DNA from: Phymorhynchus buccinoides | Taxonomy: Eukaryota; Mollusca; Gastropoda; Neogastropoda; Raphitomidae | Direction of reading: 5' to 3' | Length of the DNA: 64,000 nucleotides | Assembly: GCA_017654935.2 (NCBI GenBank) | Contig: CM065697.1 | Span: 47,671,064 to 47,735,063, forward strand | Shown here: positions 62,001 through 64,000 of the stretch, one piece after another | Layout: every line of letters begins with the position of its first letter | How positions within the stretch are numbered: the first letter of the stretch is position 1 | Notes under the pieces: model-generated | The model's input: only the letters and a program-made list of their open reading frames with translations | Told to the model about the DNA's origin: nothing | Databases searched by the model: none | Made by a program: the position numbers and the translations under genes

Positions 62001-63567
62001 GAGCTGCCCACAAAATGTTAGGGAACACTTGCAAAACGCACATGCTTTACTTATTAGCTTTAAAACATTTCGCAACTGGAACGCCAAACTTTGCAGTCGC
62101 ATACGTAAGTGGTATGGACTTACACTGAATGTTTAAACGTTTTTCGCTTGCTGTTGGTTGCTATGGAAACGTCGGTTGAAATGGCGCCCAAATCCCCCAA
62201 AAGTGTAACAGATTTAGCGCATCAGAATTTTTTCAACTGAATTAATTGAGCGCATGGTAGTCGGGAACTTTGATAATGAGTACAACTCACAAAAGAACCA
62301 AAGTTTAACCAACGACATGGTGCAATTAATCGCTGAATCACGATGGTTGTATAGTGAAAAATGAACCTTTCGGATCTAGGGAGAGCCCTGGCATGGCTGG
62401 TGTAAGGTGTAGCTGTGCTGAAATTGAATCACCGACTTTAATCTCCCCCATCAGTCATAACCAGGCTGAAACAGCGGTTCCAGACCACCAGCCAAGCCCA
62501 GGAAAGGCAACAGTCAGGGAGACCCAGAAAGACCACCACACGGGTGAACCAGTGCCTCGCCAGGCACGCCCTGGCTGACCAGATAACCCCGACCAGCCAC
62601 ATCAGGCGACATCTAAGGACAGCAGCAGACCTCAACAACTCCACTCGGACAGGGCTAAGCCTCCTGCACCAAGTCAAGCTCTACGCTCGTCACACAACAT
62701 AGAGTCTCAGGCTAACTCCAGCTCACAAAGCTGCTCACCAGGGCCGGTGTCGCCATTATGCATGATGGGCACGTCAACAGGATCATTAGTTCTGATCACT
62801 GACGAGTTTCAGATCACCATGGATCATCCTCATGGACTCATGGAGTCTGGAAAAAGCCAGGCGAACGGTTCCATGAAGACTGCATCCAGCACATGACAGC
62901 CCAAGGCGGGGGTTCCATCTTAGTATGGGCTGTCTTCTCGACTCATCACAGAACCCCACTGTACCACGTTTGAGGAAACCTAAACACTCAGAGGCTCATC
63001 AACGAGACCCTAAGCCTTCTTGTTGCGGTAGCACTTTATATGCTTGCACTAGGGAATGGATTCCGTGATGACAATGGTCGTACTCACCAGGGTCATGTCC
63101 CAAACAACTGGATCCAGCAGCTAGGAGCGGTACGACTAACTTGGCCAGCATACGCAGCCTGGATCTCAACACTGAGGAAAACTGAACTGTACTCCCCAAC
63201 AGACACTGGAGCAGCTACTGGATTTGCTCCAGCTGGAGTGGCAGGTCATTCCACAGGAACAGACAATGAGGTTTGTTCATTGCGTGGGATGATACTGCGC
63301 AAAGTGCATGGCAAATTCTGGTGAATATACCCGTTTTTGAGTCTTTCTCGACACTCTTAATTGACACTTTCTTTATACTCGTGAACTTTTCTGGTGTTGT
63401 GATTTTCAAAAAGTAGGGTACCCCTGTTTAACCAATTCTTTAAATGTTGCTGCTCAACAGATTGCTGTTGAATTTTGCATTACTGTTAGAATTTCAAGCA
63501 CGTAGCTTTTGTCGTTTTTGAAATATCGATTATTTGGTAAGTGTTCCCTAACATTTTGTGGGCAGTT
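62001..63567 (+). mobile_element. decayed Tc1-like transposon
   Basis: Inverted repeats of 27 bp at 62004-62030 and 63539-63565 are perfect (CTGCCCACAAAATGTTAGGG outward part). TA at 61999-62000 and 63568-63569 flanks it. The interior is a broken Tc1 transposase. The ends resemble those of the intact element at 8236: CACAAAA(A/T)GTTA(A/G)GGA(T/A)CACT. Confidence 0.85.
62361..63343 (+). pseudogene. Tc1-like transposase pseudogene
   Basis: Starts MNLSDLGRALAWLV, then a stop, KLNHRL, a stop, PPSVITRLKQRF (helix-turn-helix), SGRPRKTTTR (the GRPR motif), LITDEFQIT (first catalytic Asp region), TPLYHV followed by TGA, RDDNGRTHQGHVPNNW (second Asp), SLDLNTEEN (the usual SPDLNPIEN with the Glu) and LLQLEWQVIP near the end. 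These align in order with residues 10-320 of the intact copy at 8592, but need several frame changes. It cannot make an active enzyme; its ends could still be moved by a related transposase. Confidence 0.85.
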
Positions 63568-64000
63568 TAGTTTTCATCTAATACTTTTTGGGGGCAAGAA
63601 AGATAATATGAGTCGCTGAAATCATTCAAACTAACTGAATTTGAGCATTTATTAGTCCCCTGCTACTCTGCGGAGGAAGGCTATTGTGATCATTCGTGTC
63701 CTTTGCAAGCTGTCTGCACACTAATCTGCACAATTATTTGATAAACTAATCCACATAAATCACTTCAAATTTTATATGGGAGCATTTTACATGACGCCAA
63801 TGTGCCCAAGCAAACAAGGCATGCCTTGTTGACCTTGACTTTGAGTTTTGACCTTGAATATGTGCATTTCTTGTATTGGCCGTAACTTTTAAACGGTCGC
63901 AATTGCAGTCTTAAGCGGCTTTTTAGCGTAAGATTTTACAGAATATTGAATTGGCCATGCCTTTAAATTTGACCTTTTCCCATAAATGTTTAACCCTAAG
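63568..64000. other. no gene recognised
   Basis: AT-rich DNA with TGACCTTGA triplication at 63831-63858. Confidence 0.5.

Noticed and set aside
61803..62128. Small frames of 99 and 70 codons across the left end of the decayed Tc1 element
   Set aside because: They cross the transposon border and lack protein-like conservation.

Overview
The window looks like nuclear DNA of an animal, most probably a mollusc and perhaps a gastropod. Evidence: very high density of (GA)n, (CA)n and poly-G microsatellites, many minisatellite arrays, short SINE-like insertions, CR1/jockey-type retrotransposon remnants, Tc1-type DNA transposons, possible GT-AG splice signals, and one very large ankyrin/SOCS-box coding exon. 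Nothing bacterial is visible (no operons, no ribosome binding sites). The assignment below metazoan level is inference.

Layout. 1-5.5 kb: unique AT-rich DNA with microsatellites, two non-LTR retrotransposon 3' ends (1994-2251, 5090-5542) and SINE-like pieces. 5.9-7.1 kb: a 39-bp minisatellite with a SINE-like insertion. 8.2-9.9 kb: an apparently intact Tc1-like transposon with a 342-codon DD34E transposase. 9.9-15 kb: a tRNA-derived SINE, a small MITE-like element, microsatellites, minisatellites of 67 and 107 bp and possible exons. 15-19.3 kb: a 1.75-kb segment present twice. 19.6-21.3 kb and 23.1-23.6 kb: more minisatellites. 24.5-26.5 kb: weak exon candidates on the minus strand. 26.6-32.4 kb: microsatellites, an inverted repeat around a GA/G tract and a 64-bp array. 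32.9-38.5 kb: a 5.6-kb satellite built from 20-bp and 30-bp modules. 38.6-40.2 kb: a candidate non-autonomous DNA transposon with perfect 26-bp terminal inverted repeats and TA flanks. 41.5-45.7 kb: 72-bp and 57-bp arrays. 46.9-52.4 kb (minus): the only convincing host gene. 54-64 kb: a 107-bp array, a broken RNase H-bearing retrotransposon, a pyrimidine tract, a dispersed repeat family and a decayed Tc1 copy.

The host gene encodes 1838 residues: about 13 helical repeats of mostly 58 residues with a conserved His-Arg-Trp, a long Trp-marked ankyrin-like solenoid, recognisable ankyrin repeats, and a C-terminal SOCS box. By family knowledge a SOCS box recruits elongin B/C and cullin 5, so the likely role is a substrate receptor of a ubiquitin ligase whose recognition solenoid has been rebuilt by repeat expansion. 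This is the best candidate for something undescribed in the window. No pathway can be read from neighbours, because everything else recognisable is mobile or repetitive DNA.
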